NCBI GenBank assembly: GCA_947177605.1 | Contig: CAMWUX010000003.1 | Coordinates: forward strand, 1 to 19,692 | Direction: 5' to 3' | DNA length: 19,692 bases | Origin: an uncultured Porphyromonadaceae bacterium | GTDB lineage: Bacteria > Bacteroidota > Bacteroidia > Bacteroidales > Muribaculaceae | Shown here: positions 1 to 9,002 of the stretch, piece after piece | Layout of the letters: each line of letters opens with the position of its first letter | Numbering within the stretch: the first letter of the stretch is position 1 | Position numbers and translations under genes: made by a program | Notes under the pieces: model-generated | The model's database searches: none | Told to the model about the DNA's origin: nothing | What the model saw: only the letters and a program-made list of their open reading frames with translations

Positions 1-42
1 AATCTGCTCGTTGAGAGCGTCTTGAATCTTGGGGTTAAGCAT
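1..42 (-). CDS. Ferritin, N-terminal fragment (cut by window edge)
   Basis: Only the first 14 codons are in the window. They read MLNPKIQDALNEQI on the minus strand, starting at an ATG at 40-42. This matches the opening helix of bacterial (non-haem) ferritins of the Bacteroides FtnA type, which begin Met-(Leu/Ile)-x-x-Lys-(Leu/Ile)-Gln-x-Ala-(Leu/Ile)-Asn-Glu-Gln-Ile. Ferritins form 24-subunit cytoplasmic shells that oxidise and store iron. None of the ferroxidase residues is visible, so the call rests on the N-terminus alone. It starts 38 bp after the yidC stop on the same strand. That AT-rich gap could hold its own promoter, but I found no clear TAnnTTTG box in it. Confidence 0.7.
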   Translation of the reverse strand, partial: MLNPKIQDALNEQI

Positions 43-80
43 GATTTCTAAATGGATTATAGATAATTAGACAATTCGAA

Positions 81-2186
81 TTATTTGCGGCCGCGCTGCT
101 TCTGCTGTTCGCGCAGCATAGCCTGCTGCTTGCGCTGAGCCTCTTCGAGGCGAGCCATAAATCCGCTCTTCTTGCGGGGCTTGGCTGCATTGGCCTTCAT
201 CGTGGCGCGCACCTTCTCTTCATTGACTACCTGACGGAAGATGTAGGTCTGGATGATGGTGATGAGCAGCGACAGCAGGTAGTAGTAGCTGAGGCCGGCG
301 GCATAGTTGTTGAAGAAGCAGAGGAACATTACCGGCATCAGATACATCATCCACTTCATACCGGCCATCTGGCTGCCGCCGGGTTGATTCTGCATATTGA
401 TGCGGGTATAGATGATGTTGACCACGGTCATGAGCAGACAGAAGAGACTGAGCTTGTCACCGATGAAGGGGATGGAGAATGGCAACGAGATCACATAGTC
501 GGGCCCAGCCAGATTATGAGCCCAGAGGAAGGACTCGCCGCGAAGCTCGATCGCCGACGGGAAGAAGCGGAACATCGCGATAAGGATAGGCAGCTGCAGC
601 AACATAGGCAGACAGCCCGACATCGGATTGGCGCCGGCGCGGTTGTATAGAGCCATCGTCTCCTGCTGGCGACGCATCGCGTTCTCCTTGCCGGGGAACT
701 TGTCGTTGATAGCCTTGATCTCGGGAGCGAGCACACGCATTCTGGCCTGCGACATATAGCTCTTGTAGGTGAAGGGGAAGAGGAGTATCTTGATGAAGAT
801 AGTGAGCAGAAGGATCACTATGCCATAGCTCGAGATGAATCCGCCGAGGAAGTCGAATACGGGAATCACGATCCAGGTGTTGATCCAGCGGAAGAGCGAC
901 CATCCGAGAGGAATCAGCTTCGTGAGCTTAAGATCCTTTTCAGGAATGATCTCGGTGGAGAGGTCGCTGAGCAAAGGATAGTAGTTGGGGCCGATATAGA
1001 AGGTCATCGATGCGGGAGTTGCCAGCGTCGACGAATAGTCCATATTGGCCGTCAGCTCCATATCTTTGAGATAATTTTTGGTAGTGTCGGGAAGCACTGT
1101 CGACTGAAGCTGGGCACGGCTGAAGCCTTCGCCGGGGACGAGCAGGGTGGAGAAGAACTGATTCTTGAACGCCACCCATGCGAGAGGCTGGTCTACCTTC
1201 TCGGCATCGGTCTTCATCTCCGAGAGATTGTCGACATCGCCATTGGCCAGCATATAATAGATGGCAGAATTCTGCGACTCAAACACACGACCCTCTTCGT
1301 TGCGGGCCATACGCTGATTCCACTTAAACTGCATTCCGGATACGGTGGTGGGTATCACACCGTCGATGTTGGACTGCACAAGATCCATCTTCACGAGGTA
1401 GGATTCGCCTCGGGGCAGAGTGTAGCGGAAGCCGAGCATCGCGCCATCACCGGGAGTCACCTTCATCAACACCGTGGAGTCGCTTTCCTGCACGGCCTCG
1501 AAGTAGAGTTGGCGGGTATCGTAGGTGATATCGGCGGCAGCGATCTGGAAGCCGTACATATCATCGCCCTCTGCTATGGGACATACCTGACCGGTGGAGT
1601 CATAGCGGGTGTAGCGCGGATCGAGCAACTTGGCATTGGCTATCACACCGCCGAGATTGCTGAATTCGAGAGCAAGCACATCATTGGAGAGCGAAGCCAC
1701 GATCTCGGGAGTACCGGAGCGGAAGCGGGCGAATCCCTGATAGCGGGCCGACTCTTCGATAGTATTACGAAGCAGAGCCACAGCGGCCACAGCATCTTTC
1801 ACCGACACAGAGTCGGGATAATTAGCCGACAGGATATCGGCGACGGAGATCTCGGAGTTGCCCCCCCTGACCATGCCGGAGAGTGCGGCTGTAGAATCGG
1901 CGCTTACTGAAAGAGTGACGCCGGGAGCGGTGAGGGTGAATGTGCCGGCAGCAGCATCAAACTCGCCATTCTGACGGATGGTGCGGATGATGCCTGCGCG
2001 TTCGCCGGGCGATACGGTGTCGATAGTCAGTACCTCCTCGGGGGCGGGCTGCGAAGCCTGCTGCTCGGCGAGCTCCTTCTGGCGGCGCTGTTCGGCGAGC
2101 TGCTCTTCGGAAGGTGAATTGATAAACATGAAGAGCATGATGATAGCTCCCATGAGTAAAAGACCGGTGAGTGTATTGCGGTTCAT
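81..2186 (-). CDS. yidC: Membrane protein insertase YidC
   Basis: A 701-residue YidC/Oxa1-family insertase, which places membrane proteins in the inner membrane alone or with SecYEG. An N-terminal membrane helix (about residues 6-22) is followed by a charged Glu/Gln/Arg-rich linker (27-50) and a periplasmic beta-sandwich domain (about 160-400). The conserved C-terminal Oxa1 core (about 420-655) has five hydrophobic segments, at roughly 430-450, 452-473, 523-543, 575-595 and 612-648. Lys466 sits where the groove Arg of E. coli YidC lies, in the motif FIKILLFPFTYKSYMSQARM. The tail (655-701) is strongly basic, as expected for ribosome contact. About 100 residues between the linker and the beta-sandwich (50-155) look longer than in the Bacteroides homologues I remember. 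It lies 46 bp after pyrG and is probably co-transcribed with it. Confidence 0.96.
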   Translation of the reverse strand: MNRNTLTGLLLMGAIIMLFMFINSPSEEQLAEQRRQKELAEQQASQPAPEEVLTIDTVSPGERAGIIRTIRQNGEFDAAAGTFTLTAPGVTLSVSADSTAALSGMVRGGNSEISVADILSANYPDSVSVKDAVAAVALLRNTIEESARYQGFARFRSGTPEIVASLSNDVLALEFSNLGGVIANAKLLDPRYTRYDSTGQVCPIAEGDDMYGFQIAAADITYDTRQLYFEAVQESDSTVLMKVTPGDGAMLGFRYTLPRGESYLVKMDLVQSNIDGVIPTTVSGMQFKWNQRMARNEEGRVFESQNSAIYYMLANGDVDNLSEMKTDAEKVDQPLAWVAFKNQFFSTLLVPGEGFSRAQLQSTVLPDTTKNYLKDMELTANMDYSSTLATPASMTFYIGPNYYPLLSDLSTEIIPEKDLKLTKLIPLGWSLFRWINTWIVIPVFDFLGGFISSYGIVILLLTIFIKILLFPFTYKSYMSQARMRVLAPEIKAINDKFPGKENAMRRQQETMALYNRAGANPMSGCLPMLLQLPILIAMFRFFPSAIELRGESFLWAHNLAGPDYVISLPFSIPFIGDKLSLFCLLMTVVNIIYTRINMQNQPGGSQMAGMKWMMYLMPVMFLCFFNNYAAGLSYYYLLSLLITIIQTYIFRQVVNEEKVRATMKANAAKPRKKSGFMARLEEAQRKQQAMLREQQKQRGRK

Positions 2187-2232
2187 GCTTTGCTTAATAA
2201 AGTGTAATGTGAAACGACTGGATTTTGATTAA

Positions 2233-3915
<1,683 letters not shown>

Positions 3916-3991
3916 TCACCAACTTCCCTACTTAAATATTTCGGGCCTCGCGGAAAATATACAATAATCGGAACGGAGCGGCGCCGGCCTG

Positions 3992-4435
3992 TCACCTCGG
4001 CTGAATCACCGGGCCGGGGTTGGAGCCGTTGATGTTGATGGGGCGGCTCGGCACGATATTGTTGCCACTCCCCTGCGAAGGCTGATATGCCGGGCGCGTG
4101 GAGGGCGGATTGGGATTCGACGGAGCGGAGGGCGTGGGCGACGGAGCGGGATTGTTGACGCCGGCACTCGGGCGCGTATTGCCCGACGGACGCCAGGCTG
4201 CCGTAGGCCGCTGAGCCGGCGGGGCCGGCGGGCCGGGATAGATCTGATTGCCCCAGTAGATCGGGGGGGCAAGCGGAGCGCCGGGATAGGAGGAATACCA
4301 GTCGTTGTAGATGCCTGCGCCGTAGTAGCCGGAGTCGACGCCTACGGATGTGGAGGTCCATAGAGCGCCACACGAGCTCATCGTGAGAGCCGTGGCGCCT
4401 ATCATTATTGCGGAGAGGAATTTTGAGCGTTTCAT
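3992..4435 (-). CDS. Proline-rich lipoprotein of unknown function
   Basis: A 147-residue protein. The reading frame is open further upstream, but the start was placed at the ATG at 4435 because it gives a clean lipoprotein signal peptide: a basic N-terminus, a hydrophobic core and a lipobox ending at Cys22 (LTMSSC). The mature part begins with a Gly/Tyr/Trp-rich stretch (about 23-60). It continues as a low-complexity Pro/Ser/Asn/Arg-rich region to the end, with no catalytic motif. I do not recognise a family. The composition resembles small envelope lipoproteins that span or line the periplasm, but that is only a guess. It lies between rpiB and pyrG with 83-bp and 133-bp gaps, so it may be transcribed alone. 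Confidence 0.75.
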   Translation of the reverse strand: MKRSKFLSAIMIGATALTMSSCGALWTSTSVGVDSGYYGAGIYNDWYSSYPGAPLAPPIYWGNQIYPGPPAPPAQRPTAAWRPSGNTRPSAGVNNPAPSPTPSAPSNPNPPSTRPAYQPSQGSGNNIVPSRPININGSNPGPVIQPR

Positions 4436-4479
4436 AGTAAAGCGGATTAAATGGTTGTTGACCTCTTTACTATATATTA

Positions 4480-4498
4480 CAATCGGCAGTGCCGATTG
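4480..4498 (-). terminator. Small hairpin after rpiB (weak terminator candidate)
   Basis: An 8-bp perfect inverted repeat, CAATCGGC-3-nt loop-GCCGATTG, begins 20 bp after the rpiB stop on the minus strand. It is followed by an AT-rich run (TAATATATAG) but not by a true U-tract. It may be a weak terminator, or a structure or operator ahead of the proline-rich lipoprotein gene. Confidence 0.3.
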
Positions 4499-4518
4499 GT
4501 TCTCTCCGCTCCGCAGGC

Positions 4519-4974
4519 TTATCGCAAGGGAATCTGAGCGATGCGGCGGGCGTGGCGCTGCTCGTCGGAGAAGGGTGTGGCAAGGAAGGTATCTACAATC
4601 TCCAGAGCCTGCTCGAGAGAGATGAAGCGGGCGGGCATCACCAGTATGTTGGCGTCGTTGTGCTCGCGGGCGAGCACGGCCAGTTCGGGCTGCCAGCACA
4701 GGGCCGCGCGGACGCCCTGATGCTTGTTGAGGGTCATCGAGATACCGTTGCCGGTGCCGCAGAGGGCTATGCCGGGATAGCAGCGCCCGCTCTCCACTGC
4801 TTCGGCGCAGGGATGGGCAAACTCGGGATAGTCGCAGCTGTCGGTGCTGAACGTGCCGAAATCTTCGGTGGCGATGCCTTTGGCGTTGAGATGCTCGATG
4901 ATGGCTTTCTTATACTCGTAGCCGGCGTGGTCGCTGCAGAGGGCTACTTTCTTATCAGGATTGATGATTGACAT
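4519..4974 (-). CDS. rpiB: Ribose 5-phosphate isomerase B
   Basis: A 151-residue RpiB/LacAB-family isomerase, which interconverts ribose 5-phosphate and ribulose 5-phosphate in the non-oxidative pentose phosphate pathway (cytoplasm, usually a dimer or tetramer). Family signatures are the start KKVALCSDHAGYEYK (Asp15, His16), the catalytic-base Cys72 in GIALCGTGNGISM, and the phosphate/ring-opening region around His105 in REHNDANIL. A His/Arg-rich tail (HARRIAQIPLR) contributes phosphate contacts in this family. The length is typical. It starts 29 bp after the short-chain dehydrogenase stop and is probably the last gene of that cluster. Confidence 0.95.
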   Translation of the reverse strand: MSIINPDKKVALCSDHAGYEYKKAIIEHLNAKGIATEDFGTFSTDSCDYPEFAHPCAEAVESGRCYPGIALCGTGNGISMTLNKHQGVRAALCWQPELAVLAREHNDANILVMPARFISLEQALEIVDTFLATPFSDEQRHARRIAQIPLR

Positions 4975-5003
4975 ACCGGGGTTGGATATTTGGTGGATGG
5001 ATA

Positions 5004-5738
5004 TTAGAAATCAATTTTGAGCCGCACCCATAGCTGACGCGGGATAAGGCGCCAGAGCGCGGTGACTATGCGCCAGCGCCAGTCTATGACTATCGTAGCA
5101 CGGCGACGGTCGATAGCCCGCTCGATCTTGCGGGCCACGGCGGGCACTCTCATCAGCATCGGATAGCTGCGGGAGTCGTCGAGCAGATCAGTGCGGATGA
5201 ATCCGGGGCGGATGTCGGTGACGGCCACCCTCACCTTTTGCATCCGCGCAAGCTGGGCTATGGATTCGAGGAAGGTCTGCTCAAATCGTTTGGAGGCACT
5301 GTAGGCGGCCGACACTCCGATGCCTTTGGTGGCGGCTATCGAGGTGATGGCGGCTATCTGACCCTGCGCGTTACGGCTGCGGAAGTAGCGGTAGGCGGCG
5401 GAGATGATCCGGGCGAATCCATCGACATTGGTCTTGAGCGTGCGGTCGAGACGCGCGGCATCGAGGTCGGGATCGCGGAAGCCGGTGCCGGCGCAATAGA
5501 GCAGCAGATCCATACCGCCGACAGCTTCTATCAGGCCGGCGAGCACTGCCTCGGCATCGGGAGCGGCCACATCCATCGGGGCATAACAGATTCGGCCGGG
5601 GCGCTCGGCGGCTATGGCCTTGAGCAGCTCCTCGCGGCGGGCGCAGATGCCTACCGTCCAGCCGCGGTCGGCATAATCGAGGGCAAACTGACGGCCGAGC
5701 CCCGATGATGCGCCTACGATTATGATACGGTTGGCCAT
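5004..5738 (-). CDS. Short-chain dehydrogenase/reductase (SDR)
   Basis: A 244-residue classical SDR oxidoreductase with a Rossmann fold. The dinucleotide-binding motif GASSGLG is at residues 9-15, and CARREE (32-37) after the second strand suggests NADP(H) preference. The usual NNAG motif is YCAG (81-84), the active-site Ser is Ser133 (AITSIAA), and the catalytic YxxxK is Tyr146-Lys150 (YSASK). A PGFIRTD motif is at 178-184. The C-terminal 30 residues (WRWRIVTALWRLIPRQLW) are Trp/Arg-rich and look amphipathic, suggesting contact with membrane or a lipid-like substrate. The substrate cannot be read from sequence. It starts 4 bp after the DUF6048 gene, so it is tightly coupled to it. Confidence 0.92.
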   Translation of the reverse strand: MANRIIIVGASSGLGRQFALDYADRGWTVGICARREELLKAIAAERPGRICYAPMDVAAPDAEAVLAGLIEAVGGMDLLLYCAGTGFRDPDLDAARLDRTLKTNVDGFARIISAAYRYFRSRNAQGQIAAITSIAATKGIGVSAAYSASKRFEQTFLESIAQLARMQKVRVAVTDIRPGFIRTDLLDDSRSYPMLMRVPAVARKIERAIDRRRATIVIDWRWRIVTALWRLIPRQLWVRLKIDF

Positions 5739-5742
5739 ACGC

Positions 5743-6675
5743 TTATTCTACGGTGGAAGTGATGGAATTATCGTCGGCCGGAGCTGACTTCTGCGGCAAC
5801 CGGAATGTGTAGGAGAGGGAGAAACTGCCGCCGAACGGAGCGCCGCGCTTGCCGTAGCCGGGGATATAGAGCGGTTTGCCGTAGGTCGATTTGCCTTCGT
5901 GGAGCAGAGCGTGGTAGATCACATCCCAGCCGAGCGAGAAACCTTTGGCTAAGTCCACGCGCAGGCCGGCCACGAATTCAAAGTACCCGGCCGTAGTGCG
6001 CTGGCTCGGAATCGAGATCTGCTCAGGTTCATTCCAGTATCCCGGCGCTAATGTGGCATTGGGGACGGAGTAGGAGAAGGGAGTGAAGCCGTAGCGCACA
6101 CCCACGTGTACCTGATAGCGCGGATCGCTGTTGTAGAGGATATTGTAGTTGACGCCCAGCTTGAAGTAGGGAGCCATCGGGCTGCGGTAGGTGTAATTCT
6201 GTCCGTCGGGGGTCATCGAAGCCTGACCGAGACCGAGCACGAGGATGGGATTGTAGCGGTTGTAGAGGCTCAGCTCGCCCCACACCTCGCCGAGACCGTA
6301 GTGCTGGCCGAGCAGGCGCATCACCGGATCCCATACGTTGACACCGGCGGTGACGGTGTAGAGCTTCGGATAGATATTACCCTTGGGCTTATTGTTGATG
6401 AGCGTGTCGACCCACTCCATACCGGTCACGGTGTCGATAAACACCACATTGCCCTTGTCGTCGTGGGTCTCGCGCAGCGTCGTGGGGCGTCCGTCGGGAT
6501 CGGTCTGCTCGGTCTTTGCGGCGGACGGTTGGCCGGGCTGCACCGGAGTGATCTTGCGCTGCGACTGCGCCATCAATGCCGATACACCCAGTATCATAGC
6601 CAATACCGGGAGCAGAAGCCGAAGGCGGGCCGACGGCCTACTGTTCGGTGCGGAAGTATATCTTGATTCTTTCAA
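5743..6675 (-). CDS. DUF6048-like outer membrane beta-barrel protein (intact copy)
   Basis: A 310-residue protein with a long N-region and Sec signal peptide (hydrophobic core about 18-36, cleavage likely after ALMA). It then has a polar linker (37-100) and alternating hydrophobic/aromatic beta-strands to the end, typical of a small outer membrane barrel. I assign it to DUF6048, the usual neighbour of DUF6452 in Bacteroidales. The function is unknown. Codons 1-191 lie inside the 877-bp tandem duplication and are identical to the start of the chimeric gene upstream. Codons from about 192 on (strands including YGFTPFSYSVPN and the C-terminal GSFSLSYTFRLP) are unique to this copy, so this is the complete parent gene. 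Its start overlaps the end of the upstream frame by 38 nt, implying translational coupling. Confidence 0.8.
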   Translation of the reverse strand: MKESRYTSAPNSRPSARLRLLLPVLAMILGVSALMAQSQRKITPVQPGQPSAAKTEQTDPDGRPTTLRETHDDKGNVVFIDTVTGMEWVDTLINNKPKGNIYPKLYTVTAGVNVWDPVMRLLGQHYGLGEVWGELSLYNRYNPILVLGLGQASMTPDGQNYTYRSPMAPYFKLGVNYNILYNSDPRYQVHVGVRYGFTPFSYSVPNATLAPGYWNEPEQISIPSQRTTAGYFEFVAGLRVDLAKGFSLGWDVIYHALLHEGKSTYGKPLYIPGYGKRGAPFGGSFSLSYTFRLPQKSAPADDNSITSTVE

Positions 6676-6978
6676 TGTCGGTATTGGTTATCAGTGAGTC
6701 CACGATCTCCACGGATTGGATGAGATGCCGCGTGTGGGTCATCCCGGTAATGGTATAAGTGAGCATCGCGCCACACTCTTCCGAGGCGAAGTAAGGCTCC
6801 GATGTGTAGGCGAAGGAGATGGTGTCGTTGTATTCCGGGCTGTCGATCCCACTCTGCGTGTAGTGGAATACGTAGGAGGTCGTGTTGTACTTGCTTCGGA
6901 AGGGCAGATATACCAGATGCAGACTTGTGCCGGAGGCGTAGAGCAGCGAGTCGGTAGCCTGCCCCACGCCGCTGATAT
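6102..6978. repeat. 877-bp perfect tandem duplication, copy A
   Basis: This block is repeated immediately at 6979-7855, offset 877 bp, and I found no difference comparing the two by eye. Identity stops to the left at 6101 (C, against T at 6978). To the right it stops after 7856, with 1 bp of shared sequence at the junction. The unit carries the first 191 codons of the DUF6048 gene and the last 113 codons of the DUF6452 gene. Confidence 0.95.
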
Positions 6979-7552
6979 CCACGTGTACCTGATAGCGCGG
7001 ATCGCTGTTGTAGAGGATATTGTAGTTGACGCCCAGCTTGAAGTAGGGAGCCATCGGGCTGCGGTAGGTGTAATTCTGTCCGTCGGGGGTCATCGAAGCC
7101 TGACCGAGACCGAGCACGAGGATGGGATTGTAGCGGTTGTAGAGGCTCAGCTCGCCCCACACCTCGCCGAGACCGTAGTGCTGGCCGAGCAGGCGCATCA
7201 CCGGATCCCATACGTTGACACCGGCGGTGACGGTGTAGAGCTTCGGATAGATATTACCCTTGGGCTTATTGTTGATGAGCGTGTCGACCCACTCCATACC
7301 GGTCACGGTGTCGATAAACACCACATTGCCCTTGTCGTCGTGGGTCTCGCGCAGCGTCGTGGGGCGTCCGTCGGGATCGGTCTGCTCGGTCTTTGCGGCG
7401 GACGGTTGGCCGGGCTGCACCGGAGTGATCTTGCGCTGCGACTGCGCCATCAATGCCGATACACCCAGTATCATAGCCAATACCGGGAGCAGAAGCCGAA
7501 GGCGGGCCGACGGCCTACTGTTCGGTGCGGAAGTATATCTTGATTCTTTCAA
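6638..7552 (-). CDS. Chimeric gene: DUF6048 N-half fused to DUF6452 C-part
   Basis: A 304-residue open frame created by the tandem duplication. Residues 1-191 are identical to the start of the DUF6048 protein, including the signal peptide and the first barrel strands. Residues 192-304, from DISGVGQATD to the end IKIYFRTEQ, are identical to the C-terminal 113 residues of the DUF6452 lipoprotein. The switch falls in the codon for Asp192 at 6977-6979. The product would be exported but has only about half the barrel strands and lacks the DUF6452 lipid anchor, so it may be unstable or a novel protein. It keeps the 38-nt overlap with each neighbour. Alternatively it is an assembly artefact. No function can be inferred. 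Confidence 0.75.
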   Translation of the reverse strand: MKESRYTSAPNSRPSARLRLLLPVLAMILGVSALMAQSQRKITPVQPGQPSAAKTEQTDPDGRPTTLRETHDDKGNVVFIDTVTGMEWVDTLINNKPKGNIYPKLYTVTAGVNVWDPVMRLLGQHYGLGEVWGELSLYNRYNPILVLGLGQASMTPDGQNYTYRSPMAPYFKLGVNYNILYNSDPRYQVHVDISGVGQATDSLLYASGTSLHLVYLPFRSKYNTTSYVFHYTQSGIDSPEYNDTISFAYTSEPYFASEECGAMLTYTITGMTHTRHLIQSVEIVDSLITNTDIERIKIYFRTEQ

Positions 7553-7855
7553 TGTCGGTATTGGTTATCAGTGAGTCCACGATCTCCACGGATTGGATGA
7601 GATGCCGCGTGTGGGTCATCCCGGTAATGGTATAAGTGAGCATCGCGCCACACTCTTCCGAGGCGAAGTAAGGCTCCGATGTGTAGGCGAAGGAGATGGT
7701 GTCGTTGTATTCCGGGCTGTCGATCCCACTCTGCGTGTAGTGGAATACGTAGGAGGTCGTGTTGTACTTGCTTCGGAAGGGCAGATATACCAGATGCAGA
7801 CTTGTGCCGGAGGCGTAGAGCAGCGAGTCGGTAGCCTGCCCCACGCCGCTGATAT
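6979..7855. repeat. 877-bp perfect tandem duplication, copy B
   Basis: The second copy of the 877-bp unit directly abuts copy A. Identity can be extended 1 bp to 7856. Its right end lies in a cluster of GATATC palindromes inside the DUF6452 gene. The junction between the copies joins GATATC to CACGTG. Perfect identity implies a very recent event or an assembly error. Confidence 0.95.
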
Positions 7856-8009
7856 CGATATCCGATATCGTGATACCCTCGCCCGTAGAGGAATAAAAGC
7901 CGGCAAGCGGCAGACTGTTCTGATTGTCGGTGCAGCCCGACGTGTTGCATCCCTGGCAGAGCAGCGATGCGGCGGCGGCAGCGATTATGGCAATCAGGAT
8001 CTTATTCAT
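7515..8009 (-). CDS. DUF6452-like lipoprotein (intact copy)
   Basis: A 164-residue protein with a hydrophobic N-terminus (residues 4-18) and a Cys-rich lipobox-like region (SLLCQGC, lipidation likely at Cys21), followed by NTSGCTDNQ. The mature part is predicted all-beta, with a single further Cys (SEECGAM). The Cys pair after the signal and the length fit DUF6452, a Bacteroidales-specific envelope family of unknown function normally encoded beside DUF6048. Codons 52-164 are inside the duplicated block and also form the C-terminus of the chimeric gene. Codons 1-51 are unique, so this is the complete parent. It starts 8 bp after the glycosyltransferase stop and is clearly in the same cluster. 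Confidence 0.8.
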   Translation of the reverse strand: MNKILIAIIAAAAASLLCQGCNTSGCTDNQNSLPLAGFYSSTGEGITISDIDISGVGQATDSLLYASGTSLHLVYLPFRSKYNTTSYVFHYTQSGIDSPEYNDTISFAYTSEPYFASEECGAMLTYTITGMTHTRHLIQSVEIVDSLITNTDIERIKIYFRTEQ

Positions 8010-8017
8010 AGCAGCAC

Positions 8018-8992
8018 TTATCGGATGTCGGCCTGATCGATATTGAGTTCGCTGCGTATCTCGTAGTCGTTGCGGCGCGACGAGTTGCGGGCTATCAGTT
8101 CGCCGATAAATCCGGCGAGAAACATCTGGGTGCCAAGCAGCATCATCGTGAGGGCGATGAAGAAGTAGGGCGAATCGGTGACGAGCGTGTAGCTGTGGCC
8201 ACTGTAGAGATGGTAGAGCTTCAGACCTCCCACTACTATGGCCGAGATGAAGCCGATGATAAACATAAGGCTACCCCACAGGCCGAAGAAGTGCATCGGG
8301 CGGCCGCCGAACTTGTTGGTAAACCAGAGGGTGATCAGGTCGAGATAGCCGTGGACGAAGCGGTCGAGGCCGAATTTCGACTTGCCGTATTTGCGCGCCT
8401 GATGATGCACGACCTTCTCGGCTATGCGCGAGAAGCCCGCGTTTTTGGCCAGATACGGGATGTAGCGGTGCATATCGCCGTAGACCTCGATGTGGTGCAC
8501 CACCTCGCCGCGGTAGGCTTTCAGTCCGCAGTTGAAGTCGTGGAGATTCCTGATGCCGCTCACTTTGCGGGCGGTGGCGTTGAAGAGCTTCGTGGGTATC
8601 GTCTTCGACAGCGGATCGTAGCGCTTCTGCTTCCATCCGCTCACCACGTCGTAGCCATCCTCCTTGATCATCCGGTAGAGTTCGGGGATCTCGTCGGGGC
8701 TGTCCTGCAGGTCGGCATCCATCGTGATCACCACATCGCCCTTGGCGCGGCGGAATCCGGTGTTGAGCGCCGGCGACTTACCGTAGTTGCGACGGAAGCT
8801 CACGCCCTTCACGCAGGGGTTCTTGGCACTGAGCTCCTCGATCACGGCCCAGGAGTTGTCGGTGCTTCCGTCGTCGATGAAGAGCACTTCGTAGGTGAAG
8901 CCGTTGTCGCGCATCACGCGGGCTATCCACTCTTCGAGATGGGGTAGCGACTCGGCTTCGTTGTATAGGGGTACTACTACTGAAATATCCAT
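8018..8992 (-). CDS. GT2 family glycosyltransferase (polyprenyl-phosphate sugar type)
   Basis: A 324-residue GtrB/ArnC/DPM1-like glycosyltransferase, which typically moves a sugar from a nucleotide donor to undecaprenyl phosphate at the inner face of the cytoplasmic membrane. The GT-A domain starts MDISVVVPLYNE. It carries the nucleotide-binding DDGSTD (40-45) and the metal-binding motif in MDADLQDSP (91-99), followed by the conserved ISGxKxxRxDP-like stretch SGWKQKRYDP. Two C-terminal membrane helices (about 235-258 and 275-299) are as in GtrB. The ATG at 8992 was chosen over one 28 codons upstream because it matches the family N-terminus and follows the previous gene by 10 bp. Neighbouring DUF4199 genes are common in this order. 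The donor sugar is unknown. Confidence 0.92.
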   Translation of the reverse strand: MDISVVVPLYNEAESLPHLEEWIARVMRDNGFTYEVLFIDDGSTDNSWAVIEELSAKNPCVKGVSFRRNYGKSPALNTGFRRAKGDVVITMDADLQDSPDEIPELYRMIKEDGYDVVSGWKQKRYDPLSKTIPTKLFNATARKVSGIRNLHDFNCGLKAYRGEVVHHIEVYGDMHRYIPYLAKNAGFSRIAEKVVHHQARKYGKSKFGLDRFVHGYLDLITLWFTNKFGGRPMHFFGLWGSLMFIIGFISAIVVGGLKLYHLYSGHSYTLVTDSPYFFIALTMMLLGTQMFLAGFIGELIARNSSRRNDYEIRSELNIDQADIR

Positions 8993-9002
8993 TTCTGACA
9001 GT

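Noticed and set aside
4436..4699. Upstream in-frame extension of the proline-rich lipoprotein into rpiB
   Set aside because: It would overlap rpiB by 181 bp and remove the N-terminal position of the lipobox. The ATG at 4435 gives a proper lipoprotein signal.
6638..7552. Reading the chimeric frame as an ordinary third DUF6048 paralogue
   Set aside because: Its second half is identical to the DUF6452 C-terminus and it lies entirely within the exact tandem repeat, so it is a duplication product and not an independent gene.
7851..7870. GATATC-rich stretch as a regulatory palindrome
   Set aside because: It lies inside the DUF6452 coding sequence, far from a start, and is explained by codons for Asp/Ile/Ser. 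It is noted only as the duplication breakpoint.
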